Positions 1-13,511 of a stretch of 64,000 nucleotides of DNA are shown here, one piece after another (the first letter of the stretch is position 1; each line of letters starts with the position of its first letter). The position numbers and the translations under genes were made by a program. Origin of the DNA: Rachycentron canadum (taxonomy: Eukaryota > Chordata > Actinopteri > Carangiformes > Rachycentridae); contig CM076652.1 in assembly GCA_038496675.1 (NCBI GenBank), positions 5,968,877 through 6,032,876 on the forward strand. The letters run 5' to 3'. The notes under the pieces are model-generated. The model was not told the DNA's origin, searched no databases, and worked only from the letters and a program-made list of their open reading frames with translations.

Positions 1-458
1 AACAGACCTCAGTGCTGTGTTTAGTGGTGCACAAAGTAAATTACACACTTGTAGGTGAAAGCCGAACAGGAATTCAGGATGTCGACCACAAATTTACAAA
101 ATATTCTTTTTAGCTGGAGACATTTTTGATTAAGCCATCAGTTTTATAGCGTCTTCATTAAATTCTCTCTTTTGGCAGCAACTGTAAGTTAAAGTCTTTC
201 AGGTGTTCATTTTTAAAAGATGTCATGTTCATAATCACTGCTACACATTCACAATATCTGAGGCATCGTCATTAAAGGCAAGAATTTGGGCACTAACTCA
301 TTTATTGTGATGACGGGACTATTAATAATTAATACTTTATAAACTTAATACATGGTTTAACAGCTTTGTAGTGAAACAAATATCAGCACACGGCCACAAA
401 AGGCCTTTTCATATCTGATGGATCACATCGTGCTCACTGCGCCTGTTGGTCGTTGCAG
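1..458 (+). other. zcchc14 intron (right-hand end of a larger intron)
   Basis: AT-rich sequence with no exon-like frame. It ends in the acceptor gttgcag at 452-458, directly before the first recognisable exon. Confidence 0.6.
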
Positions 459-677
459 GTGAGCAGCGGAGGAGCAGGAGAGACCCCGGCAGTAGGGCCT
501 GGCGGGGATCGAGCCGCTGTTTGTTACACTCAGCCACATCATCACTATCACCATCAGACCGTGTCCCTGCCTCTGGCCTCGTCCCCCGCTGCCTGCTCCC
601 TGCCTGATGCCAGCGCTGCCTACCTGCCCCTGTCTGCCTGCCAGCCCTGCCACACGCACTGCACCTGCTGGCACAGG
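459..677 (+). CDS. zcchc14: zcchc14 exon, His/Cys-rich segment
   Basis: 73 whole codons (phase 0 to 0) between an AG acceptor ending at 458 and the donor G|GTAGGG at 678. It encodes YTQPHHHYHH and then CQPCHTHCTCWHR. The Cys/His cluster corresponds to the short Cys-containing stretch that follows the Gly-rich segment in vertebrate ZCCHC14. The sequence is divergent, so the frame and flanking splice sites are the main support. Confidence 0.75.
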
Positions 678-3600
678 GTAGGGAGAAAACATAGTCCCAG
701 TTTGTCCTGTTTGTTTGAGTTCATGTATATTTAATTATAGCACAAGCTTCGGGATTAGTTATTAATATCTGGTAGTTTGAGTTGGGCCAATTGGCTAAAA
801 GTCCACTTATATCTTCAATAGATTCTGGTGGCAAGAAGGAGAAACCTTTTATTTCTATGGCTGTACTGTCTGTCACAAAGCTCACAAAGTTTTCCAACAA
901 GTAATTCATGTGAATTTGGATAAATGTGTGCAGATAAAACAAAATGTAGCCCAGAAATTAAAACACAAATCACACCAGTGAAGGAAACAAAAGTCACATC
1001 AAGAAGCAGCAGATCTGAGCTGTGGAGCAACTCTTGTGGCTCCATAATGGAAGATAAAGTGATAGTTTGTGTTATTTGCTGTTGTGTGAGCGTCAGTGTG
1101 TTGCCTACAGTAGATTTGGATCGGTGTCCTTCCAGTTTGGAGAAGCAGCCGGTGCCGAAGCTGAGCCATGTGCTGCTTCAGCTGCAAAAACACTTAAAAA
1201 AAAAAAAAGCAATGTGTCATTTTGAATATTTGATTGGAACGACTTTTTCTCAATCATTAAGTTACCATATTACTACGCAAAGGCACAGCGTCTACTTATA
1301 CAGTTAGTGTGTATAACTACTTCACACAACCCCACGTCAAACTTTCCCTTTAGGCGGATATTTTACGGCGTAGGCGTCCTGTGGAGCAGCGCCGTCACCA
1401 GCTCATTGTGTTTGCATCGTGGCTGGCTCTACCAGCTTGGCCGTAAGGGAAGCGCGTGGCTACTCAAGACGCCTTCATGGTGATGCTTTCATGCTAAGGT
1501 TTTGTGGCTGTAACTTGCACAGGAATGTAGCAACATGCTTGCAAATGGTGGGAAGAAGAAGGCGGCGGCTAGCTAGTATCATCGCAGGTTTTCCAAATAA
1601 TTAAAGAAAACAACTTCAAGTTTTTTTCCGTCTATTAAAAAAAAACGTCATTTGTTGTTGTTGGAGGATTTTTGCCTTTCAAATGTGAAAGCTTTTATGA
1701 AATAGCTCCAGATTGAACGGCTGTTGTATATCAATAAAGTTAAAAGGTAAGCCAAACATATGACGTGATAAACATAGTGTTACTTAACCACCAGGAAAAT
1801 TAGAAGTAGGACCAAAGATTTAGTTGAGACACCAACTAAATCAGGTAGATCTGAGCTGATGTGTAACAGAGGCAGTGTACAACAGTCCTGCACCAGTAGC
1901 TTACATAAAACACTGTGTTTGTGTGTGTCTGTGTGCAAATAAACAAATGAGTGCACGAAAGGCTATAAAGAACATGTGGGAATATAAACAAATAATAATG
2001 TGTTTCTCAGATGTGCAGATTTCTCAACTTCCTCTCTCTGTCTATCTGTCTATTTGTTTGTTTGTTTGTTTGATCTGAACCTAATGAGGCTGAATGTGGA
2101 GGGTGAAACAAATAATCCTATCTTTTTGGTGATGAGCCAAACTTCTTACTTGTGTTTAATGTTTTGAAATGATAAGAAATATGATCCTCTTGGTAAAACC
2201 AATATCATCTTTATCAATAACATCAGTGGTTAACCATAAAAAGTCCAAATAGTGATGATAAATGAGGACAGGTAGAAACAGCAGTTGTTTACAACCAAAT
2301 GTGGATGTGTTGTAATAAAAGATGGAGATCACAGATGGAGGAAGAGGAGGGGATTTCCCAGTGATGCAGGGAAATGAGTGGTTCATTAACCCTCTGTTAC
2401 AGTAACATCTGGCATCATCTTGAAGAGAAAGAAACCACATATCACTCCGAGTGAGATAAAGATAGATGGAAAAACAAAGTTAAGGAAGCAAAAAAAAAAA
2501 AAAAAAAAACACTTTCCTGACTTACACAAAGACATCACACACTTCAGTGTTAACTCAGAGGCAGGCAGGCAGGCACACTGTTTAAACATGTGTGAGCAGT
2601 GAAGGGAAAGTACCCAGCTCAGAGAGGAGCGTTTGTATTTAGTGTTTTGTTGCCCTTGGCTCCTGCTTAGTGCAGGTCAGCACATTTCTCTATGCTGAAA
2701 TCAACCCACTGTGGTGTGTGTGTGTGTGTGTGTCTGTGAGCGTGTGCATGTGTGTGTGTCTCCAGTGAATCCCCAGGAAGTTATAAATGCTCTTACTCTC
2801 TCTCTCTCCAAAAGGAATGGCAGGGTTTTGTTGTAAACCAGAGGAGTTTCATACATTGGCAGGTCCACTGTCATCGACTGTAGATATATTTGATGCAATG
2901 GCTGAAAGCTGTAACAGAGTGAATCTCTGCTGCAGCAAGGTTTATGTTAGCTACAGTGGTAGGAAGCTAGTGGGCGTGTAACGGAAATAAAGTCACTACC
3001 AGACTACCAGTCTAGTAGTGGCCATAACTGAGGTCTCAGTTAATCAGTCAAAACCTTCACTTAAAGCTGCACTAATCAACATTTTTGTTTTTACAATAAA
3101 TCAAATGAGTAAGGTGAGAAGGCTCGCCTGTTGTGACAAACCCAACTAAAATTACCGTCAGTCTCTCAGAGTTTTAGTATCTTTTAGCGTGTTGCTTTGG
3201 TTTTGTTGCAGACGGCCACTTTAAAGCGCTACCCATCAACACTGAAGGGCACACAGACAAAGTTGGCAAGTAGCTGGGGAAACATAGTGGAGCATTTAGC
3301 AGCTAAACAGTCAGATGTGTCACTCAGGAGTTGGTGAAAACCAAAATCTAAAAGGAGAGAGCTTCCTGGACTGGTGTTCAGAACACATCCATAAGGAAAT
3401 ACTAATGTTTCTGTGTCTGTGTGAACAGGCAGTGTTTGTTACCACATGTCAATGATGTGTTTACAACTTGTTCCACCATTTAAATCAACAGTTGTGACCT
3501 TAACTATTTAAATGCTGTCACGGTGGCAAAAAGTTCAAATTATAAAAATGATAATGGCACAATTTCCTGTTATTTTCCCATGATTCAACAGCTAAACCCC

Positions 3601-4984
3601 TACATTTACTGAATGCACCAAGCATTTTATTATTAATATTACTTTTTACTTATAAGAGACGTGTTACATCTTCCTTCAACAGGTACGTCTGTCTTTATCA
3701 CCTGATCACATTTTTAACTTCCCTTTATACTATTAATCAACTCAACAAAAAAATACTCTTTCTACTTATATTCAAACCATAGTTTTATATGTAAAATATG
3801 AAGTGTTTAGGACTTCACCATATGTTTCTCATTATTTTTTTTAATACTTTCAGTGTATTGTTTCAGTTTTTTGTTGCAGACAGTGCTACCCATCAACACT
3901 GAATGGCACACAGACAAAGTTAAGTGTGTAGGAGATGCTACATAAACATAACATAAAAACACAAGGGGTCCTGTCTAGCCCCAGCGTGTGGGTTGTCCAT
4001 TTAGGGCTACTGTAGCCCTGAACATGGCGGTGCAACATAGTGGAAGATATCCCTCTTCCTATGTAGATATGAAGGGCACATACTAAAAAAACAATAACAC
4101 AATCCACAAACACGATCCTTAGTTTCAGGTGTTTGCACATTTATGAAAGCAGAATTATTGATATAATATTCTAATAGAGACAGTACGTGCCCATACACAC
4201 TGGTCCTTATCTTCAAAGTAACCAGTAACTAGAGATTTAAGATAAATGTCGTGGTACAACATCTGAACCATAGTATAAAGACATAAATACTTGGTAAAGT
4301 CGAAGTCCCTCAAAATTGTATTTCAGCACATAAAGACACATTTTACTGCTGCGCCAGTCACTGTAGCCAGTTCTTCCTCCAGGATTTTAACTTGCATAAG
4401 CTTATTTTAACACAAAGCAGCTGGATGCCGAGTCACTCCAGAGGAGACATAGTTGAAGTTGGTTTTCTCTAGCGAGGTCTAGCAACAAACGTGCAGTGGT
4501 ATAAACAGCACATATGATACGCTGGACACCCCTGTTGGGCCTGTACAGACCTGCATAATCACCCCATTATATGAGCGCTTTATATATCTATAAAAAGCAA
4601 TGCCAGCGTCCGAATTAAGAGCTGAGCTGAGCTGACTGTTGCAGGAGAGGGAGGAGGCGTCGCTGTCAGCACACAGTCTGGGTTTTATAGTTTTTTGTTT
4701 TTTTTTTGGTTGTTTTTACTGTACTGGTGCAACAAGCAGCACTCAAGAAGGTTCACGTGTTATCGAAAGTAACTGGAAGTTTTCTTTCCTACTTCTTCCC
4801 GATAATCCACCCCAGTGATTCATGTCACTCTCATGGGAGTTTGTTTTCACTTCATTCTTCCTATAGTGAATCTCCTTCCTCTCCACTCTCAGTCTGCAGA
4901 CAGAGCAGAGAGTTGGCCGTTTGTGCAAGCAACATGCAGATGTGGCAGTAGCAACTTAATTGTTTTCAGATCTACTGCCTCATG

Positions 4985-5062
<78 letters not shown>

Positions 5063-8000
5063 TTCTATGTAATAGCACATATTGGCTTTTTCCTCTCAAG
5101 AAAGAGGAAATGTCCATATGCTCATAACTCCAAAAAAAAATATTTTTTTATCCTTAATTCTGTAAATCAGCATTTGGGGTTGGTTTTGCTTACTTAGAGA
5201 AAACCAGAAGTTGAAGTGTTAACATTTATTTGAACAACTTACTTATTTGAACAATAAGTAACAATCTTTTATGCATTATACAAAATATAATACACTATAA
5301 GATACAGTAAATGATTAAATAAATCTTATTTACATGCAATCTAATTACATGACAAGATTCACTGGATGAAGATAAAGTGTTTGAATTTCCATGACAAACA
5401 GAAAAATGTGGCTAAAATAAGTCCAACGGCTCTGAGGTCCCTGCCTTGTTTACATGTCAGGGATAATATGCAATTAAACATACAAACATTGTAGTGCAGT
5501 GACAAACTGTTTACAGCACTGGCTTTGGGTTAGGGTAATATTTCATAATCTTGTGGTCTTTAGGGATTTGTGCACTGTGCTGTTTGTGTTAGAGACTGAC
5601 AGTTTGTGGTACAGAATTGCCACAATGTTAATGTTCTGCTTTCAGTAAAACATTCATTAACTGAATGAACAACAGACTTGTTTAAAAAAAATCTGTTGAA
5701 ATGATCATTTTTAACTTTTTAAATGGATGTTTTTGGCTGGATTTTTAGGCAGATCAGTCTGATGATAGACGCTGATATTTGGTTGAATGTAGGTTGTGAT
5801 GTCGGGTCAATGTCAGGACAGGGTCTAATGTAGAAAACCGACGACAGCTGATGTTATTATTATGTAAGTTTTAAGTCGTGTTGTAAATTTACCAAAACGT
5901 CTTTCAAATGTCTCGCCAACGCCAACTTTACATATAAAATACCAATGATCTGGACAGACCTGATGGCTGAATGGTTGGGGCACATACATGCCATGTGGGT
6001 GCAAATGCTCTGAGCAGGTGAGTTCTCGGTTTGATGGCCGTCTGGACTCTTTGCTACATGTTGTTCACATTTCCTGTCCCTCTCCACTGTCCTATAAATA
6101 AAGGCAAAATGCAAAAATAAATGCAGACATTCTAGTCATAAGCAAAACCCAAGATATCACAATGTCACTTAGTCAACATTGGGTTTTGACGTCAACCCGA
6201 CATCAGAGTCCTGACATTCACTCATTGATGTCTGTTGCCTGCTGGGAAAGTCCAGTTAAAGCAGCAGCTCTGGGTTTAAACGTGTGATTGGATGTGAGCT
6301 CTCTCTCCCTAAAAATGCTCCTCGAGGGTGTTGCTATAAATAAGAGCGCCCTCTCAGCCGAGCGGTCTGGTTAAATATTGGTTTGCTCTGAGCTGCCAAA
6401 TCTTTCTCCTCACTTTGTTTTAGCTCTGCGCCAGCTCTGGAGAGAGAGAGAGAGCAATGCCTAGACTTTGAGTTTGTTCAAGCAGCTACAGCACAGAGCC
6501 GAAGCATTGCATTCCTGTAGATGGCTGTTGAATGTTACCTTGCATGTGCGTGTTTTTGTGCCCACATGGGACTGTGAGGGCAACTGGTAGAGAAGAAGGG
6601 GGGGAACAGTGTGGGGCTGTTTCTACTGAAGCAGAATTTCACATCGAATGATGAATAAGAACCCAGCCTGCCTCAGCGTTGCACTTTGAGGTCACTGTAA
6701 AATTGGTACTACACATACTCAAGTGCACAAACAACCTCTACTTAACGCAGAACATGTGATGTAGCTGTACTGTAGTTATCCCTGACCTTTCCTCTGTGGT
6801 CCTAACCTCTCCCCTGCTAAATGATCTCTCACCTCTGTACTCCAGAGCCAGACCAGAGAGGCCAGCACCACCTCAGGGCCGGGCTCAGGGGTCACCAAGG
6901 GACAGGGAGACCAAGCGGTCGGCCAAGACTTCACCCCTCCTGTCCCAGACCTCCCTCTTCCTCCTCCTCCTCCTCCCCTTCCTCCACCACCTCCTTCTCA
7001 TCTGCCCCCTTCTCTACCTGCTGGGCAAGGCCTGGATGCAGCAGTGGCAACAAAGACCCACCAGGGGAAAGCAGGAAAAGGTGAGCTATCCCGTATCCAG
7101 TCAGTACAGTAGCTCTTGTTTTCATGTCTGCTGCATTTCTAAAATGTTGCTTCACTGATCCTATTTACACGATTTAATACACATGGGCTCAATATCCTCC
7201 ACTGTGCTGTCTCTTACTTTCTACTTTTATTGATGTCTCTGTCTTACTTACTGACAGTATTTGTGGTTTCATCCCCACCCTCCATCTGTGTATATCGGCA
7301 TGCAGTGTGTGTGTGTCTTGCTATACACCCAGTTAAGCCCAGTTGAACAAGATGTGGCATGCTGGCACATCTGAACACTACAACCAAGCTTAAAGAATGC
7401 TGCCCTAAGGCTGTGTGTATGTGTGGGTGTGTGTATGTGTGTATGGGTGTGTGAGTAGGGGTGTGTGTGTGTGTGTGGGTATGTGTGGGTGTGTGTGTGT
7501 GTGTATGGGTGTGTGAGTAGGGGTGTGTGTATGTGTGTATGGGTGTGTGAGTAGGGCTGTGTGTGTGTGTGTGTGGGTATGTGTGGGTGGGTGTGTGTGT
7601 GTATGGGTGTGTGAGTAGGGGTGTGTATGTGTGGATGTGTGTGTGTGTGTGTATGGGTGTGTGAGTAGGGGTGTGTGTATGTGTGTATGGGTGTGTGAGT
7701 AGAGGGGTGTGTGTGTGTGTATGGGTGTGTGAGTAGGGGTGTGTGTGTGTGTGTGNNNNNNNNNNNNNNNNNNNNNNNNNNNNNNNNNNNNNNNNNNNNN
7801 NNNNNNNNNNNNNNNNNNNNNNNNNNNNNNNNNNNNNNNNNNNNNNNNNNNNNNNNNNNNNNNNNNNNNNNNNNNNNNNNNNNNNNNNNNNNNNNNNNNN
7901 NNNNNNNNNNNNNNNNNNNNNNNNNNNNNNNNNNNNNNNNNNNNNNNNNNNNNNNNNNNNNNNNNNNNNNNNNNNNNNNNNNNNNNNNNNNNNNNNNNNN

Positions 8001-8081
8001 NNNNNNNNNNNNNNNNNNNNNNNNNNNNNNNNNNNNNNNNNNNNNNNNNNNNNNNNNNNNNNNNNNNNNNNNNNNNNNNNN

Positions 8082-8118
<37 letters not shown>

Positions 8119-8131
8119 CATATACATATAC

Positions 8132-8211
<80 letters not shown>

Positions 8212-9529
8212 TATTTATCCCAAGGGAAATTAAGGCATCCAGTAGCTTGTGATACACATTCACACATACAGACCAAGAAAGAAAACAGTGCAAAGATTTA
8301 GAGAGATAAAGATAAAGAGCATATGTCATGGAGACATTGTGGAGATGGTGTAAAAAGTAAACAGTGCAAAGGTAAATTTATCTATCGATCTATTAATATA
8401 GAGAGAGATATATTAAGTTTCAATGACTTTCATGTTAACAGTTGGCACAAACAGTTGCCTATTTGTCTATTTACATATCAAGCAGATATAATGATGCAGC
8501 TCCAATGTTCACTTTTCAAAAAAATAAAATAATTAATCTTTATCTGTATTATCACAGTTGTCTTACTTAAACTTACTTACTAAACTTATCGTTGTTACCC
8601 ATTTGAAAACAATCACCCAATGATCAGCATTAGTTCATCAGTTTTACGTTAGATTACATTGGATCAAGCCAATTTTTATTTGTATAGAGCCAGTTCATTA
8701 CAGTTTGTCTCAAGGCTCTAAAATAGAGCAGATCTGGACCTTCTCTTTATAATATTATTTACACAGTCTCATCAATTCCCACCAAGAGCAAGAACTTGTT
8801 GACAGTGGTGAGTGATTTCCTTTTAAAAAGAGAAACCTCAGGCACAACCAGACTCTGGGTGGACGCCGCCTGCCTCGACCAGAGAGGGAGAGAGAGACAG
8901 AGAGATGTGTGCAATGTGGTGCTGCAGACGCCACGGCCTATAAACTCATTACCCCTGACGTAGAGGAACATGTTTGTTTGGTACAAGCGCCATCATCACT
9001 TATTTATATTCTTTTTCTGTAAGTGAAATTCCAAAATGACCATTATCACTACAATCGTGACTCGTATCACAATCGTGATATGAACATGATTTAACTAATT
9101 TATTTTTTGTTACCAATCATTCAGCTCTAAAGTACAGTATCTGATTTAAAGTCAGTCTGTTATTGCCTTGGCCCTTTGCCTCTGTCTGTAACACAATACT
9201 CAACTATGTCACTACCTCATGGTCACACTACATAGCTGTCACCAGCATTAAAAAATACACACACATGCAACACACATTTTCAGTATGCACAAACACATAA
9301 AAACACCAAATGCAGGGAGGCGTACACACACATTCACCCTGACAGGGACAGTTAAATTTATATGCCACGTCCCACAGAATGAGCTGCACCTCGTGTGTTG
9401 GCTTTACAAACTGTTGTCGAGGGTGAATTGTAGTTGTGAGGCAACAGTCACAGTCACAGAGGCACCAAGAGGGACAGTTATCATCTGTTTAGGACATACT
9501 GTAACTGTAACTCGTCATCAGCATGTCAT

Positions 9530-9580
<51 letters not shown>

Positions 9581-9606
9581 TGGTCTTAATAAAGTGTGTG
9601 AGTGTG

Positions 9607-9657
<51 letters not shown>

Positions 9658-12600
9658 CAGCTCAGATTAGTGTGAATGGCAGGCAGCGTTTTGAGCCAGC
9701 CACAGCTGCTGCCCAACAGTCACACAGCAGAGTGGTGTGTGTGTGAAGTGAGAATAATATTAATGCTAATAATAATAACAATAAAAACTCTAATAATGCA
9801 GCACTTTTCTTAACAATATTACAAAGTGCTTTACAAAAGTGCTTCCTATCCCCTATTCATTCTCCTCCTCATGTCCTCCCCTCCCCTGCTGCTTGTCCCT
9901 ACATGCCTAATAGGTCTTCTGCTCACACACACACCCATCGTTTTAGTGTTCCCACCTTTTCAACTCACTTTCTATCTAACATCATGGGTATAATGGAAGC
10001 AGATCCGCCCTAACCTGCCTCTCTAGATGAGGCAGACAAGCTTACATGCAATGTGGAGGAGAGGATGTTAGTGTAGGTATCGAGGGAAGGAAGGGATGGA
10101 GATAGTGTTTTTAAGGTGGGCTGGATGACTGGGTGTGAAGCTGAAGTGGAGGCGGTGTGGAGAGGGGCCAGGGGGCAAGGATTTGGCTTTGGAGTTTAGA
10201 TGATTATTCAGAGGTTCGCCAGCACCAGTGTTTGAAATGCAAATAGCTGCAGCCAGGATGTGGGCGGTGTACAGGTGGGATTGGACAGGAAGCAGAGTTT
10301 AGGGAGTGAGCAGCGTCCTGATTGAGTTGTACAGTAGCAGCTGTAGGGAGGGCTTTGGCAGCGCGGCCACGACAGTCTGTCCAGATGAGGAGTGGACGGG
10401 ATATATACGTGGGAGGGTTGTCGGACAAAATGTTGCGTGCAGAGCCAGAGATCTCCGAGTGATTTAGTGTCGAGGAGGATGGAAGAGTTCGAAACTTGAA
10501 GCAGCTCTTGGATTTGGATCTCACAGATGAGTTTGGCTCAATCTTCTGTGAAAAGTGAAAGGAAAAGTGGTGTTGAACCTGCAGGAAAAAGGCAGGCGTG
10601 AACAGCAGCTGCTGAATGAGGATGTTAAGTGTATGCACTTTACTACTTTAGTCACAGCGCTGCTCATCAATCAGTCCCATTTTATTTATGTGGCACCTTT
10701 TTTAAAGGTTGCAATTAAAAGTTCTTTACAAATTACTCTGTGACAAATGACTGATAAGACTTTGAGACTAATAAGAAACATGAAAATGTAACAATAAAAT
10801 CAATGAAATAGATAAAAGTTATGTGAAAACAGGCAAATAAATGTGGAACAGGATTGTTCTTTGAGTTTATCCACTAAACCTTTTCACGTTGTGTGAATTG
10901 AATCGTGGCATCACAGCCTGTGTCACATTATCATTATTTTGTGGAATAAAATAAATCTAAATTAATGGATATATTTGTTTTTTAAATTGTTTTTGCCTGA
11001 TTCAGTGAATTCATCCAAGCACATCATAAATAGGATGCAAAAAATCATGATTCAAAGTCCGACCTGTGGCCCTTTGCTGTGTGTCATCCCCCCACCGTCC
11101 TGTGCGTCTTAAACTTTACTGTAGGCAACAAAGAGACCACGATCAGTTAAAACTCCTGTAGCTGTTTCTCAGTATAATGATAAATCTCAGCACCTGGAGA
11201 AGTAATCAACACAGAGTCATGGAGGCTCGTCAACAATCCGGCCAACGTTCATTCGTTTCACGTTAATCCTGAATCCCTACCAGCTCTTTCACCTTCCTGT
11301 GAAGCCGAGTCAGTGTTATTTCCCTTGATGCCATGTTAAACTACTTCACCTCTGGTTTTGTCGTCACTTTGTTTTTTTTTTTTTGGTTTTTTTTTTTACT
11401 TTTGATAATAAGCCATGTTTAAATTTCCGTGGACCATCCTGAGTGACTGAAATGTCAAAGCTACTGTCTCAGATGTTTCAGTGCAGTTTTACTGGAGTGT
11501 GTAAAGACGCCAAGCGTGTTTCATCACCTGTTTAAAAGCCTGCTCTTCTTTCAGTGGTGATCGAGAGGGTGGTGCTGAGAGGAGTGACGCACAAGTCTGA
11601 AGACACCAGCGAATACGTGTTCGAGGTCAGTCCAGAGTAAACATGTACTCAGACAGACACACGTGTTGACTCCTGCTCACTTTTCCAAATATTCTGTTTG
11701 TATCTTTGTGTTTTGACCTGATTTCCCTGCTCCATCACCTCCCCTCTCCACCCTCCCCTGCTCCACCAGGTGAGCTGGTCTGATGGTTTTATGTTAAATG
11801 TCGTCCGAACACAGCAGGAGGTGACGGAGCTGCTGTCCCAGGTCAGGACCCTGCACTCACACTTTCCCTAATAGAGATAATCTCAGGCTACACATAGAGC
11901 TCTTCAGTGCTGTTAAATCCAAACTTTAATTATCCTGAACTATTTAATTAGTCAGGTTTTATGGGGATGTAAATCTTTGACATAGAAGTGTAATGACTTG
12001 GTCTAGGATGTGTTAATGTCTCACTTGTGGAACATTTCTCTCTAAGTTGTCACAAGCGTTTCCTGACGAAGGAGTGGAGAAGTTCCTCCCTCAGTCCATA
12101 GAACTTGACCCCAGGTTTGTCCCATAATCCTACCTGTGAATTTATTGTATTTGAAAAGTGTCATGTCTCTCTCATACTGGCATATATGAGCATGTGATTT
12201 TATATATATGGCCAATATCCAAAATGGAGGAGCTGCAAAAAAATCACAGGAGCTGCAAACTTCTTGGTAAAGGTTGTTGTGCACTTTAGTGCCCCAGCCT
12301 ACAAATCAAACTCTCCAGACATAAAGGAACATGTTTGTTTGGTACAAGACCCAACAAGAATAACATCATAAAAATCAAAATGATCGTTCCAACCAAAATT
12401 GCAATAATAATATCTGAAGTGACACAGTGGCTCAGTGGTTAGCACTGTCGCCTTGCAGGGGTACTTTGGCCTCCTCCCACGGTCTAAACACATGCACAGT
12501 AGGTTAATTGGTGACTCTGAATTGCCTGTAGGTGTGAAAGGTTGTCTGTTTCTGTATGTTGGCCCTGTGATAATCTGCCTACCTGTTCAGGTTTGATTTT

Positions 12601-13460
12601 TGTGGCTGTCTAACTTCCTGCTGTCCCGTCTCTGTGTCCCCACCCAGGAGTCTGACAGCGCTGCCCTGCCATGTCCTACAGCACCACAGCGTCCAGCTGT
12701 TCTTCACCTCCACTAGGCCTCTATCACCCAATTGTCCTTCCTCCCTCCCTTCCTCCTTACCTCCCTTACCCTCCTCCCCACCCACAGCTCCTGTAGCTCC
12801 GACCTGCCCGCTCACCTCCAGTTCTAGTAAGTCTTTATTTTCTTTTACAGTCTTTTTCTTGGAGTCTTGGAGTTTGGATTTTGTTTCAGTCTTTCTTTAA
12901 AACGACATGTAGCAGAAAGCTTCAGATAGAGCTGAACTGCTGATTTCATGACTGTGAGGCAGCCACAAAGACTTCAGAGACGACAGCAGGGACACAAAAG
13001 ACGAGGCCCCTATTCTTAGATGCAGGGAGAGAAGGTACCAAGAAGGGACAGGGGCGAGAGGGGCAAGATAAAAGACAGACGCAGGGGAGAAGAGAAAAGA
13101 GGCAGTGAAAAAGACAAGGCCGTGGTGGTGGTGCAGAGGTGAGAGAGGTGAGACTGGAGGCAGGATTTTCAGTCTGTGTTGTGGAGGTGTTGGAGGGAGT
13201 GGACGGGGTCTATTTTAGTCTGGTGTGGGAATTCAGCGTGGCATGTTTGTGTTGGGAAGCCTAGAGTGTGGTGACTTCATGTTGATGTGTGTGTGTGTGT
13301 GTGTGCGTGCGTGCGTGCGTTTGTGTGTGTGTGTGTGTATGTGTGTGTGTTGTGTTTGTGTTCTCAATTCTATGAGTGACTTCATCCCAGAGAGTATTTA
13401 TAGCTGGCAGTGCAGTGTGTTCTTGTGTGTGCATCTACTTTCTGTATCTTTTTATATCTC

Positions 13461-13511
<51 letters not shown>

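Larger units (their letters stand above)
678..6845 (+). other. zcchc14 intron with dispersed repeats and a possible internal promoter
   Basis: A 6.2 kb intron. It holds a T/A-rich background, poly-A runs (1195-1208, 2491-2508), a GT tract at 2714-2758, two related repeat fragments (3170-3450, 3855-3925), two further dispersed repeats (3950-4215, 4215-4335), a pure 76-bp (TG)n, a tRNA-derived SINE (5956-6120) and a TATA-containing CpG-bearing patch at 6280-6475. No additional exon could be supported. Confidence 0.6.
7081..11554 (+). other. zcchc14 intron with minisatellite, assembly gap and repeats
   Basis: A 4.5 kb intron ending in the acceptor ttctttcag at 11554. It holds a GT-rich minisatellite, a run of N, TA and GA tracts, LINE-tail-like sequence, a dispersed element at 8640-9110, a CA/GT inverted pair at 9532-9656 and two 'TTTATTTATGTGGCACCTTT'-type fragments (9735-9850, 10675-10800). 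No other exon was recognised; sequence under the Ns is unknown. Confidence 0.6.

Noticed and set aside
4815..5080. Open frames over the (TG)38 tract
   Set aside because: Dinucleotide repeats rarely contain stops; the frames hold only Val-Cys or His-Thr runs.
5956..6120. Possible tRNA gene
   Set aside because: The tRNA-like A-box is followed by a degenerate B-box and a fish SINE body and tail, so it is a SINE and not a tRNA.
7244..8329. Long minus-strand open frames rich in His-Thr across the GT minisatellite and N run
   Set aside because: They are translations of (GT)n and unknown bases, with no splice context or protein similarity.
9532..9656. CRISPR-like or satellite array
   Set aside because: These are simple dinucleotide repeats in a vertebrate genome; there are no repeat-spacer units anywhere in the window.
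10204..10638. 144-codon minus-strand frame
   Set aside because: It lies in an intron, has no recognisable domain and no splice or conservation support.
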